Of a stretch of 64,000 nt of DNA, positions 33,045-43,953 are shown piece after piece. A program made the position numbers and the translations under genes. Below the pieces are notes generated by a model. It worked only from the letters and a program-made list of their open reading frames with translations, was not told the origin of the DNA and made no database searches. The stretch is from assembly GCA_964016875.1 (NCBI GenBank), contig OZ024736.1, positions 42,750,707-42,814,706 of the forward strand, written 5' to 3'. Positions within the stretch are counted from its first letter, which is position 1; each line of letters begins with the position of its first letter. This DNA comes from Fallopia convolvulus. Taxonomy: Eukaryota; Streptophyta; Magnoliopsida; Caryophyllales; Polygonaceae.

Positions 33045-33621
33045 AGGGTTGTAATCGAACCGAGTCGAGTCGAGCTTTGAGTTGCTCAAGCTCGACTCGG
33101 TTAAAAATAGACGAGCTCGAGCTCGAACGCGAGCTTGGTTCGAGCTTAAAATTTTGTTTGAGTTTCGCTCATTTAAATGTTCGCCGAGCTCGAGCTTGTT
33201 CGCGAACCACTCGTTTAGTTCCTTCGACAGACAAATCCGTGAACAACTTATTTACTTATTAATTATACAAGCAAATGAAACTCAAATTTAAACTATGTGA
33301 TTTATGAAACACCACCAAAATTATGTAATTTAACATAAAGTATATATTATAATAATAGATATAGTAAGTATAGCTTATTCATAAATGTATAATCTAGTTT
33401 TTTATGTCTGTATAATCGAGCTTTCTCATGAGTATATAAACGAGTTTGTTCATGAGCAAACGAGCCGAGTTATCTTGTGCTCAAGCTCGGTTCATTTATC
33501 TTTCGAGCCTTAAAATTGTGCTCAAGCTTGGTTCATTTACAAACCGAGTTGAACACGAACAAGATTTAACCGAGCCGAACACCGAATTTCTCACGAACGG
33601 TTCAGTTCATTTATAGCCCTA
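33045..33621. mobile_element. hAT-like MITE, 577 bp, with intact 8-bp duplication
   Basis: Inverted ends AGGGTTGTAATCGAAC and GTTCATTTATAGCCCTA are flanked by a perfect TTAAACAT duplication (33037-33044, 33622-33629). One terminal T is lost at the left. Subterminal regions are full of CTCGAGC/GAGCTCG and GGTTCGAGC-like repeats. Non-coding. Confidence 0.85.
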
Positions 33622-33629
33622 TTAAACAT

Positions 33630-35008
33630 TGAAAAGAGAAGTGGATGCATACTAATTACTATTAGAAACAACCATTAATTAAAGCTATTTTAATTTAGAA
33701 TATGTTATCCTAAGAATCAACACTATTATAAATTAAAGAAGATTGATTAAAACTTGAACGTACCAGAGATGAGTTGTTCGATGTCAAGTAGGCCCTAATG
33801 AATTGGCATCCATTGTGATACACATTGGTGTTTTTTTTAGCTAGATCGACTTCTCCAATGTCCAAAGGGTTGCCTCATCTTTCTTTAGTTAAATCATACA
33901 AGAAAAAAAAAATTAAAGTAGGCTAATTAGAAACTCTTATCCCTTGTAGTTGTAGGAGACACCAAGAGAAGCAAAAGTTTGTGTTGTTATTCTCACACCC
34001 ATCCCATAAGTCCATAACCTTCTTCTTTTTATAATTTTATTGTTTAGTCCAATCGCCGCGCCAAAAGTAGACTTTTATATATTTTTTATTCTTAGTGGTG
34101 GTAACATTAGGTGGATTTGCCCGATCTAGTGAGGATCATTCAGTTTCAAGCTAAGCCATTCAATCTCAAATTATTTTAAACAATTAGGGTTGTTTTGGGT
34201 CAACTTGAGATTGCTTAATTTGGTTTGGTTCATTCGAGCTTTATATCTTAATAGGTCACAAATTTTTAATAGTATTCGTTACAAATGTCTCATTGTTTTC
34301 ATATAAAACAAGAGAGTTAGTTCAAATTTGGATCTAGTATCTTAAAAATATATAATTCCAAGATTTCCCAATTATATATATGGGGTTGGATTGTTGGAAT
34401 AGTTTCAAACTAGTTGTTTTTGGACTTTTGGATAGTTTTCATATTGGATGCATATATTTTGAGAAAGCAATAAAACTTCCATACGTATTCAGGCCAGTTC
34501 AGTTAGTGTTAATTTAATTAGGTTTGGTTTAGATTTTTTTGCTACAAATAATATTTTTTTTCGTGTTTAGTGCAAATCTGGGTCAGATTTTCTCCCGTAT
34601 AATATTTGTTAGGTTTTGGCAGGTATGGTTGATCGATGTATAATTTATTAAGGATCCAGTTCAGATTGTAATTCTTTTTAAGATAGTACTCATGCTCATC
34701 CTTGTAGTTTAAAGTACCCTTTGGCCACCCCTTTCTTTTCATGACTTTTTTGTGTACATTATTAAGCTGGTTTCGTACAACTGGTTGACAGCTTTCTCTT
34801 ACTTGCCTTTATTTTTCACGAACATGTAGTCTTCTTCTATCTAGATAAAGGAGTTGCATCATATATATCGCTAATTCAAAGTAAGATATATACTATAATG
34901 TTAGTATACTTTGAAAGCAACATGCTACTTTTTCATACAGTGGCTTATTCAAAGCTATGGCTATGTTATTTGCATGTCATTAAAAGTTACGAAGGATAGA
35001 AAGCTAGG
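33630..35008. other. Intergenic DNA, no gene seen
   Basis: AT-rich with no recognisable gene, RNA or complete element. Confidence 0.5.
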
Positions 35009-37360
35009 TAGAGGTGTCTCCGCTTCCGGAATCGGGAATCCTACGGTTCCTCAGTTTCAATTCGGTTTTAGTTTTTTCCGGCTCCGATTCCGGCCGAATT
35101 TTAAAAAAAAAAAGTTGTCAGAAGTGAAAGACCACGGTTTCGTTTATCGCGATCGTGTTTGGTGGTTCTAACGGTTATTTTTTAATTTGCCGATTCCACC
35201 CAGTTTGGGAAGAGATGATTTGGGAGAAGAAGGACTTGAACTTGATATTAAGTTGCCTACGTATCTTCTTGGAGTAATAGAGGAATCAAACTCCATGTAG
35301 TTGTCTTACCTTTGATACGAAACCCTGCTTGACTACTTACCTAAGACGACCCAACGGAACCGATGGAAGAAGCTTGGCTTGTGTCGTCGTCTAGTACATC
35401 ATCCGATGACTCCGTATAGTTTATTGATTTTGATCTAAGTTCTACCCTCTTCCAATTGTCGACACAAACTTGAGCTTCCAATGCATCAGGTGCCAATCTC
35501 GATCTCCTATCGTCTAAGATGTGGCCACCTTGGCTAAACTTTTGCTTCATCGCTACCATTGAAGTGGGAACGGCTAGTACTTGAGCGGTGATCCTTACTA
35601 GTGTTTGATATGTCTTCTTGTGTTGCTTCCACCAATCTAAAAATATCAAAATCACTACAAACTCAAAGGTGGTGGTTAGATAAGTATCGAGCTATGTATG
35701 TAAGCTCGTGAATCTCGGTTTTTTTGTAAGATTTTGCAATAAACGAGACCCGACAGATAGAAAAGAATGACAAGATGGGGATGACGATTGGGGTAATTGA
35801 GGCGTAAAAGGTGCCTCACCACCCGTGTTATAAGTCTTATATAAATCATCAATAAGAGATCTAACACGTTTTATAATAACATCAACATTGCAATTTCTAT
35901 CATAATATTCTTCTTCTAAATTTAACAACTCATAGTATTGATACAAAGTATCTTGCAAACATTGTATCTTAAATCTAGGATAAAAAACACAAGCAACAAG
36001 ATAAATATCGGGAATATATTTATAATAGATCAACCACTTCCTTGTCATTTGTATAATGTCATCAATAAGGTCGGGTCGGTCGGGCATTGAAAGCCCTTCC
36101 TTAAAGGCGCCCACCACATGCAAAGCTTCAACAACAAACAAATGAGCACTTGGTGTATAGGTATGACTAAATGTATAACTTGCATCACTAAAAACATTTA
36201 AAATTTCCACGATCTCATAGCATTGGTCCCAAGAAGAATCAATTGCTTGTAATCCCGGATCATGTTGAGCTGCAAAAGAAGCTAAAAGTTCTTTGTAACG
36301 TAAACATTGATGAAATAATTTAAAAGTAGAGTTCCAACAATGACCGCCGTCTTTTGAAAAAAGTATAGCTTTAACACTGTTCAATTCACAAAACTTCTTC
36401 CAATCCATTTTGCTCTTCTTTTTAAACGAAATATAGCTAACAAAATACTTAATAGGTTCAAGATACGGCATTAAAAGTGTCAAACCGTCTTGAACACATA
36501 AGTTTAAAATATGACAAGAACATCTTACATGAAAGTATTTGTTTCCAAAAACTGATTGACAAACTTGAATCAATTCATTAATAGAAGCGGTGTTGTTAGA
36601 TACATTATCAAATGAAATAGTGAAACTCTATGAAGTAGTCTATACTCATCTAAAATAGTGTGTATAATGTTACAAATATTTGAAGCGGTATGTGCCCCAT
36701 CAAATACATGAAAAGCCAAAACTCGTTTTTGCATGTGAAAATAATCATCAACATAATGACATGTAATGCCCATGTATGAATGAGATTGATAGTTATCACT
36801 CCAAATAGAAACACGAATATCATTTTGAGCAAAAAACCGAGACAAATCGTTTTTACGAATCTTATATGTTTTAAACACATTTTTCCAAATTGTTTTTCTT
36901 GTAGTTTGTTTATAAGCGGGTTGCAAATGGGTGAAAACCCAATCATTTATACCCACACTTTCCGCAAATTGAAATGGCAAATGATCAACACAAATAGCTT
37001 CGGACAAATCATAAACACTACAATCATGACTATAACTAAACAAGTGAGATTGAGAGGAAAAACTTGCTAACCCCGAAGTCGAAATTTGTGTTTGTCCTCG
37101 CATCATGCCCAACTTGTCCTTGTGTTTTGCCTTCAAATGCTTATTCAAGCTGCCATAACCTCCATTGCGCCTCCAATTGTACTTCGAGTTACAATAGTTG
37201 CACTTGACAACATATCGGTTAAATGCATCCAATACATTGTCTTTGGTGAAGTCCTTTAGGAATGGTTCATTCCAACAACATACCAAACAACATGTTCCAT
37301 AAATGACTTGTTCCAATCCGATTCCAGCAACGGGTCTCATACACACACACATGACACCTA
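35009..37360 (-). mobile_element. hAT transposon, degenerate autonomous copy
   Basis: Left end begins TAGAGGTGTC, followed by a GGTTCC/CCGG-rich subterminal block (35020-35110). The interior encodes a BED-finger hAT transposase on the minus strand. A possible right end, GACACCTA at 37353-37360, is a shortened inverse of the left end. I cannot find a matching 8-bp duplication, so the right boundary is uncertain. Confidence 0.75.
35341..37352 (-). pseudogene. hAT transposase (BED zinc finger, RNase H-like core, dimerisation domain), broken
   Basis: N-terminal BED zinc finger (VKCNYCNSKYNW, SLNKHLKAKH), then the hAT core (FAQNDIRVSIWSDN; HVRCSCHILNLCVQDG; AACVFYPRFK-like segment). The C-terminal dimerisation region has LDWWKQHKKTY, ITAQVLAVPTS and LDDRRSRL. 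Family: RICESLEEPER/DAYSLEEPER-type domesticable hAT proteins. Two lesions are visible: a one-base frameshift near 36620, between the HTILDEYRLLHR segment and VCQSVFG, and an in-frame TAG at 35694-35692 just before the dimerisation segment. The conserved sequence resumes in frame after the TAG. It is therefore a dead transposase and not a domesticated gene. Confidence 0.9.
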
Positions 37361-39335
37361 TCCTACAAAAGTAGGAAGGAATCTCTTGGTATTGTTGATT
37401 TGAAGGTTCTAGTCTTGAGTGGGAATGCGTAGGAGCCTATATTTGCAAATCCTAATCGAATTCCAACAGGTACCATAGGCTTTACCGATTGGTTTGGCAG
37501 AATACTCAATTTGTTGGATGAAAATTTGTGATACGTAATTTAAAGTAGAAAAGGGGTATCTAGAATAAGTTGAGTCCAAGTAGATCGGGTAGAAGAAACA
37601 TTGATACATCTAACAATTTTAGGTCAATTTCAATTAAGGTGTGTATTCAGGCATGAAATCAGTTCAATTCGGGTTTGTTCGAGTTATGCTTAAATCTGGC
37701 TCTTTCCCTCATTCAAGACATGCACATCTATGAGATCATATTGTCTAAAGTGGTTTCAGTTTGGGCCTGGAACGGGCCCATGAGAGAACCAACGGTGAGC
37801 TTAGCTGGTTAGTAATCCACATATGCTTGTTACAGCTTTCAGGCTATTTGTATTTCAAGATCAAGAATTCAAGATCTACAGAATTACTCTGAGTGCCATT
37901 TTTTCTTCTTCTTCTTCCCTATTTTGTCTCTTAAAACCAGTTGTCAGTCCCTTATTTTTCATAAAGAAAGAGGCTGCAACTGCTTTCCTTTGTTAGCACA
38001 TTCAACATGTTCATTTGGGGTTAACGGAACTTGCGCCTTGGAAGATGAGAATTTATGGACTTTGCTAGATTATAAATTTAGGTTCTTCAGAAATTAGTAA
38101 TTTTTAATTTGGGGAAAAAAAATAACAACATTGTTAGAGCATGCAATGTGTTAGCCTCTAGAAACTTCAGACCAGATTCAATCACACGCCATAGCCAAGC
38201 CATATGCGGCAAATCGACGTCAATTTGTTGCTGCAGGAAAAATATTAAAATAATGATGTTCTAACATATTACTGTCATGGCAACTACAACGGAATGTTAA
38301 AATATGTTCATGAAAAACAACCAAGCATGTCAATTGTCAGGATTCGGGGACTTGAGAATTGCACACCTTAGTGTATATATATATACTAGTAACCATTTTG
38401 ACCAAAAAAAAAATATACTAGTAACCATGTTTTTCAAATCAGTAAAGCAGATCACAGCTCCATTTTGGTCATCGAAGCAGTTATGGGGGAAATCTCTGCT
38501 GTGCCAGGTCCGCCAGGAGGCTTTGAGCAATTGCATATAATGCACATGATGATTTTTGATAATACAACACACATAAATCATACAAGTCTAAAGATGAATA
38601 TAATAGAGCCTGTACCTGGCTACTACTGGCCATTCAACAGGAGAACACTTGGGTCACCGAGAGTTATGTAATTTAGAAGACAAAAGTCCAGAGACACAGG
38701 TGTCAATCAATCTATGAAAATAAAAATAAAAATCAAATAAGCAGTAGTATTTGCACAATTACACCTTTCAGAATCAGAATGTAAGAAACTAGCCAAGTCA
38801 AGAATAAAAGACACATGAAGGACAGACTTTCACTTTCACTCGTCTGATAAACATCAAACCAACCCTGATTTAGTATGAAGCTATTTATTATTGCTAACAG
38901 ATTTCCTGCACAAACACTAACAAAAATAAGATCACAACTGCAAATCTAAACTTGCTTGTGTAAAATGAAGCAGACAGATAGAGAGAAATGGAAAGAAGGT
39001 AAGCATAATTAGATTCTCCATGAAAGATAAAAACACTACATGTTCTATATTACAGAGAACCCACACTGCAAAAGGCAGCTGAAGTTCCTGTTACAGAGAT
39101 TCTCATGACCTCCGACCTCGTTACACAACGCTACTGAGTACAAAGAGGCGCTTGATTTCCCCCCTTCTTATAAACTTAAAAACAACAATACCTTGAACTG
39201 TGTACAATGACAAATCAGAACTTCTCTCTCTCAAGAACAGACTAACCAACACACAATTCTGACAACGGTTTTTGTCCAGTTATTTACTAACAAGTTAAGC
39301 CTCCCCCAACACCTCCAAACCCCCGACAAACCCAG
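37361..39335. other. Intergenic DNA, no gene seen
   Basis: No coding gene is supported. CATGCACATCTA at about 37719-37730 resembles a hAT terminus and may be a relic. A short duplication, TATACTAGTAACCAT, occurs near 38382 and 38414. The region next to 39335 is probably the CAF1 3' UTR. Confidence 0.5.
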
Positions 39336-40151
39336 TTACCCGTCTTCCACGCCGAGCCCATACAGGACGCCCGCGTATTTCTCGAATGAGCCGTTGAAGA
39401 AGTTCTCCTTCAACTTCATGAATGTGCAGCAGGTGAGCAGGCTATCGGACCCGGCTTGATGGCACATTCCGACCCTAGCCACATCCAACAGCTCTGCAAG
39501 CTTGTTCAACCCACCATGAAGGCTGTTGCAGAATTTCATCAAATGCTTGATGTCATACACAACAGGGAAGTACATGTTGATCAGGTTGAAGAACCCGGTT
39601 TGGGTTTCGGGCAAACGACGACAACTTAACACCTTGAGCAAATACCCGAAATCATAGCCACTGTGGAAAGTGACCCAAGAAATGGAATCATTCAATACGA
39701 CGCCGGATGACATCAAGAGCTCCCCAAACCGATGCGAATCGATGCCAGACTCGTTGTTCTTATTGAAATCGATCCCGCACGACTTCAACATTTCAATGGA
39801 ATCGCTGGCGTAAACATCCTCGCTCACATCAAACTCGCGGAAATTGAACTGCCAAATGCAGAACTTGTCGGTTCCACAGGTGGGCAAATTCCCATTCTCA
39901 TCAGAGAAAGTGAGACCCAGCTGAATCAACTTGAGCATATCAACGTTATCTCTCAAGGTCTGGTAGTTAAAATCGGTGATGTTCTTGAAATTTCCCACGG
40001 GCCGGATCACAACGCCAGGAAACTCCGAATCCATGGCAACGTACGGGTAATCATCCACAATCTCCCGAATCAGCGCAAATTCCTCCTCCAAATTATGGCT
40101 CCATACCTCCCTGATATGGATCGACTCGTCCTTAATCAGCGACGACGACAT
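39336..40151 (-). CDS. CAF1: CCR4-associated factor 1 (CAF1/POP2) mRNA deadenylase
   Basis: Intronless coding region of 271 residues, the usual plant CAF1 length. It is a DEDD-type 3'-5' exoribonuclease that shortens poly(A) tails within the CCR4-NOT complex, starting mRNA decay in the cytoplasm. Catalytic residues are visible: D41 and E43 in MDSEFPG, D167 in HSGYDFGYLL and D236 in HQAGSDSLLT, with H231 nearby. The start ATG precedes SSSLIKDESIHIREVW, the normal N-terminus. Lack of introns in the coding region is usual for this plant family, many members of which respond to stress. Which CAF1 paralogue it is cannot be told without a tree. Confidence 0.95.
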   Translation of the reverse strand: MSSSLIKDESIHIREVWSHNLEEEFALIREIVDDYPYVAMDSEFPGVVIRPVGNFKNITDFNYQTLRDNVDMLKLIQLGLTFSDENGNLPTCGTDKFCIWQFNFREFDVSEDVYASDSIEMLKSCGIDFNKNNESGIDSHRFGELLMSSGVVLNDSISWVTFHSGYDFGYLLKVLSCRRLPETQTGFFNLINMYFPVVYDIKHLMKFCNSLHGGLNKLAELLDVARVGMCHQAGSDSLLTCCTFMKLKENFFNGSFEKYAGVLYGLGVEDG

Positions 40152-40210
40152 GATTTTTTTTTCAGCCGAATGATGAGATCAGACCCTCCAAAGCATAATA
40201 CACCGTAGAT

Positions 40211-40606
40211 CTGCAAGCGGAAACGCAATAAAACGGAAAAAATGAGAACCAGGTCAGATCAAGGCAAGAAAAATGAAGACCCAGAAATCAATCACACGAA
40301 AGGCGAAAACCTAGAAAGATCTATGGATCTGAAGGAAACACGTGAGGGGAAATGATACAGATAGGATTTGAAAGAGTAAAAGGAATGGAAAAAGGAGATC
40401 TGACCTCGGAGGAGGAGGAATTTTAGGGTTCCACTATCCAGATCTCGGGGTTTATGGAGATGTTTGGGGGGTCAACGCTCTGAGAGAGAGAGAGAGTGGG
40501 GGGAGAGATCGGAGGATCTTCAAAGAACGAAAGGGGGAAGAAGCTAAGAAGGAAGGAGACAGGAAATTAAGAGGGAGACACGGTGGAGAGAAGGGTTCTC
40601 TCTTAC
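40211..40606 (-). other. Probable 5' UTR intron of CAF1
   Basis: Minus-strand donor GCAG|GTAAGAG (GT at 40606-40605) and acceptor CGCTTGCAG (AG at 40212-40211), 59 nt before the start codon. It holds a (GA)n run near 40480-40496. Inferred from consensus sites only. Confidence 0.6.
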
Positions 40607-40739
40607 CTGCAGATTTTGCCTTCGGAGAAGCGGAAAGGTCGGAGAGAGGGCACTGATAATGGCAACGAGGGGCTCAGCAATTTTAGCCTGTGTGGGTTGG
40701 GCGGAGGAGAGAGAAGAAGTTACATTCATGCTCAAACCT

Positions 40740-41159
40740 AATCGAACCGCGTCGTTTTGTTACGTTTGAATCAATCATCAATCATGTAGTGTTTTGTTGC
40801 CTTTTTCCTTCTTTATCTTTTTCCATTTATTTTTCTTCTCTTTCCATCAGTGACTTCAGTTTTGTTGGGTCGACTGTCATTTGGCTTGGATATTATTCTT
40901 TTTTTTTTTGGATATTATTCTCAATTTACCACCTTCTTTACTTAACTTTACTCGGCTACCTTTTCTTTTACGAGGGAAATACTATATGATTATCATTTAA
41001 TGATGAATAATTAGTACTTCACTCTATATAAGTCATTTCAAATTTTAATCAAACAACTAGTTCATTTGGAGGGAAAAAAGTACCTTAGTAAATTCTTATT
41101 GATGCGATGTCTGTTTTCGATCCAAAAAAAAGTCTTTTTTAGTCATGTGTCTGATTATT
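40740..41159. other. CAF1 upstream region, no gene seen
   Basis: T-rich sequence upstream of the CAF1 leader on the minus strand. No TATA box that I would commit to. Confidence 0.4.
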
Positions 41160-41790
41160 AAACTGGCGGTTCCACGGTTCCAGAACCATATAACCAAAAT
41201 CGGGACCGGCTAGCCCCCAGTTTCTCGATTCAGTTTTCCAACATTGTGAAACCGCCACCGCGGTTCAAAAGTCGCAATTATGGTTGTTGGTTGTAACGGC
41301 TATTTTTTAAAAATTAGCCGTTTGGTGATTCCGATTAGACCCTTCAGGAAGAGAAGAGTTGGGAGAAAAGAAGAGCTTGAACTTTATATTAAGTTGCTTA
41401 CGTATTCTCTCAGAGTTATAGAGGAATCAAATTCCATGTAGTTCTCTTACATTCGATATGGAAGCTCACTTGGCTACTTGCCTAAGACGACCTTGACGGA
41501 AGAAGCCCAACTTGTGTCATCGTCGTCCCGTACATCATCTGATGGCCTCGTATAATTCATTGACTGTGATCTAAGATCCACCCTCTTCTAATCGTCGACA
41601 CAAACTTAAGCTTCCAATGCATTGGGCACCAATCTTGATCTCTCATCGTCCAGGATGTAGCCACCTTGGCTAAAATTTTGCTACACCGCTACCATTAAGG
41701 CTGGAACGGCTAGTACCTGAGCAACAATCTATGATATTGTTGAATACGTCTTCATGTGTTGCTTTCACCAATCTAAAATATCAAAATCTC
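41160..41790 (-). mobile_element. Truncated copy of the hAT family at 35009
   Basis: Similar along its length to 35020-35660: the GGTTCC-rich end, the CGGTTCAAAAG region, the conserved GCTTACGTATTCTCT segment and the 3' end of the transposase (CATCATCTGATGGCCTCG; CACCTTGGCTAAAATTTTGC). Many substitutions and indels break any frame. Only the terminal quarter of the element is present. Confidence 0.75.
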
Positions 41791-41902
41791 AGGTAAATGA
41801 GATTTTTCTATCAAAGATCGGACTACCCGGCAACACTAATCCATTATTTATATGCTTAAAAATGTTTTACAGATTTGAATTCTGATTTTAGTTTTAATAC
41901 TG
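41791..41902. other. Short spacer, no gene seen
   Basis: AT-rich sequence between the hAT fragment and the LTR relic. Confidence 0.4.
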
Positions 41903-42044
41903 TCATTATTGGAGTCGCGCGTGTAACGGGCCTATCATATAAATCCAATGAGGTCCCAAAACCATATGATAATGAATAATTAACTCATTAGGTAATATAC
42001 TAGTCAATTTTACTCCCAAAATTTTAGTGTGAGATATCTCAACA
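41903..42044 (-). repeat. Relic solo LTR of the 13.8-kb copia family
   Basis: Shares with 13785-13954 the segments TAACGGGCCTA, CCAATGAGGT, AACCATATG, TAATATACTAG and a final CTCAACA edge. Strongly diverged; a 5-bp duplication is not clear. Confidence 0.7.
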
Positions 42045-43407
42045 TTACTTATTTTTTTCGTAAAGGTTATCGTTGAAAGAATTAACAAGGTAAAAAGACA
42101 AGGATAGAAAATTTATAAATTAATTGTTAATTACCTAAAAATACAGTAATGGGTGATTTTACGTAATTTTGTGATTCATTATTGATAGTTTTATGTATAA
42201 CTTATAAATCTATATGTAATTACATAAAATTAAGAGTACTACTAATTTCCATATGATTTATATAAGTTTTTTTCAGCTTGAATTACCTCAATATCCATGA
42301 TTTTATATCAGAGAATGTTCTGTAAAAAGGATATTTGCTATACATGATAAAATTCACACCCCACAGGTTTTTAAAGGGTACCCCAGATTTTGTAAATCGA
42401 TCATTTCGGTACCTCTCTCTCTCTCCCTCTCACACACAGTCTCGTATAATGAGATTTTATAGTACGCTCAAAAAATTAAGTTCGATCGATGTAGACCATT
42501 CGACTTGTTAACGTACTTAATTAACACCTCCTAATTCAAGGGCATGAAGCGCAGTAGGGTCAACAAAGAACATGTTATGTTTTTTTTTTTATTTTTCTAG
42601 TCGGTGATCAATTGTAAGCCCTAACAGCTTTAATTAAATTTTGCCACGATATCGCTAATAAATATGCATTATCTTCTGAAAGTATACACCAAATGATCTT
42701 TCTAATCTTTTTTTAGGGTATATTAGAAGTTGTTTAAAAAATTAAGAAGATTATTTAATTTGTGTTAAATATCTACAATGTAACACTTTGTTTAATTTGC
42801 TCCAAATGATCTCATTTCATATATAAATATATATATAATTTATTAGGTTGTTTTTACATATTTTTAGTTATAATGTAATATCTTACGATTCAGCAATCTA
42901 AGTTTATGATTCGAACCAAAAAAAAACTGTCAAACAATTCGACCTAAAATTCCGATCCGGAAAACATTGAGTACAGTTACTTATAAAGACTAAAGTACAT
43001 GGGTTTGCAATTAATTGATCTTTCACGCCATATTGGAATCCTTATGTAGTAATTTATTACTAAGTTGAGGAAGTAATTATTAACGTATTAATTTTTTTTT
43101 TGGTGGAAAGGAGGCCGACCTCTGAAATACTCGGTCCGATTTTCTACTCCCTAATCGTATTCCCTCTTATACCTCCTTATTTTAATTGGTTAGAAGATAT
43201 TTTTTAATATTTTACTAATATATAAGTTTCTTTTTTAATGTAATCTGGAAAGTCATCACCCAATTACGTCGTAGGGAAGTATAGAATGATGTATATTTAG
43301 GGAGTAAAAGATTTGATTTGAAAAATACTACGTATTACCGCATTAAATTGTTGGTGGGAAGGAGGCAGACGTCCGAAAATTTCCCCAACTCGTGCGAGAG
43401 ATGAGAG
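42045..43407. other. AT-rich intergenic DNA with a possible small inverted-repeat insert
   Basis: A (CT)n/(CA)n run lies at 42414-42440. At 43146-43310 the ends ACTCCCTAA and TTAGGGAGT are inverted, as in a MITE. A ~28-bp direct repeat (TTGGTGGRAAGGAGGC..) lies at about 43099 and 43350 on either side. No gene. Confidence 0.45.
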
Positions 43408-43953
43408 ATGGAGCAAGTAGAAAACTTATTAAGTGGACCGAGGAAGAGTTATATTAAGTTGAACTTTGATGGTGCAGTGTGTGTGGGTGACATTGTTTCT
43501 TTCGGGTTCATTATCAAGGACTCTAGTGGTTCCCCCATCCATTTTGACGAAAGACTGATTGGTCGGCAGTCTGTTCTGATTTCCGAGACCATCGCCATGC
43601 GCCACAGCGCCAGGGACTTCTCGAGGCCATTCGTCATGACATTTCCCGGATCCAGATTAAAGGTGATAATTTGCAGCTGTTCAAGGATTTTCTTGGTGAT
43701 TGGCGTTGCCCGTGGGAGATTGAGTTGTTGCGTTCGGACATCCACTGCTTTCTTGCTCGGTTCATGATTGGAGTATTTCACATGTCTTGCGTGAGTGCAA
43801 TTCTGTGGCGGACTTCATCGTTGGATCCTTCAGACGTGTCTCCTCTATCCCGCTTGCAGTTGACGTGGATTTGCTTACTCTCATCCGATATGATGCTTTA
43901 AAACGACCACTAGCTTGACAACGGTCACTCTAATCCCTTTCCTTATAAAAAAA
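43408..43953 (+). pseudogene. RNase H-like domain of a plant LINE (RVT_3 type), frameshifted
   Basis: Begins KLNFDGAV with the first catalytic Asp, then SETIAMRHS (Glu region), KGDNLQLFKDFLGDW (second Asp) and a tail with RECNSVADF. At least two frameshifts separate these blocks (near 43607 and 43767). The end at YDAL is followed by CCTTATAAAAAAATT, like a short LINE poly(A) tail. Plant L1-type LINEs often carry such a C-terminal RNase H; a 5'-truncated LINE is my preferred reading. A decayed stand-alone RNase H-like gene is the alternative. Confidence 0.7.

Noticed and set aside
35009..37360. Domesticated hAT (DAYSLEEPER-like) host gene
   Set aside because: A frameshift and an in-frame stop within conserved blocks, with element termini still next to it.
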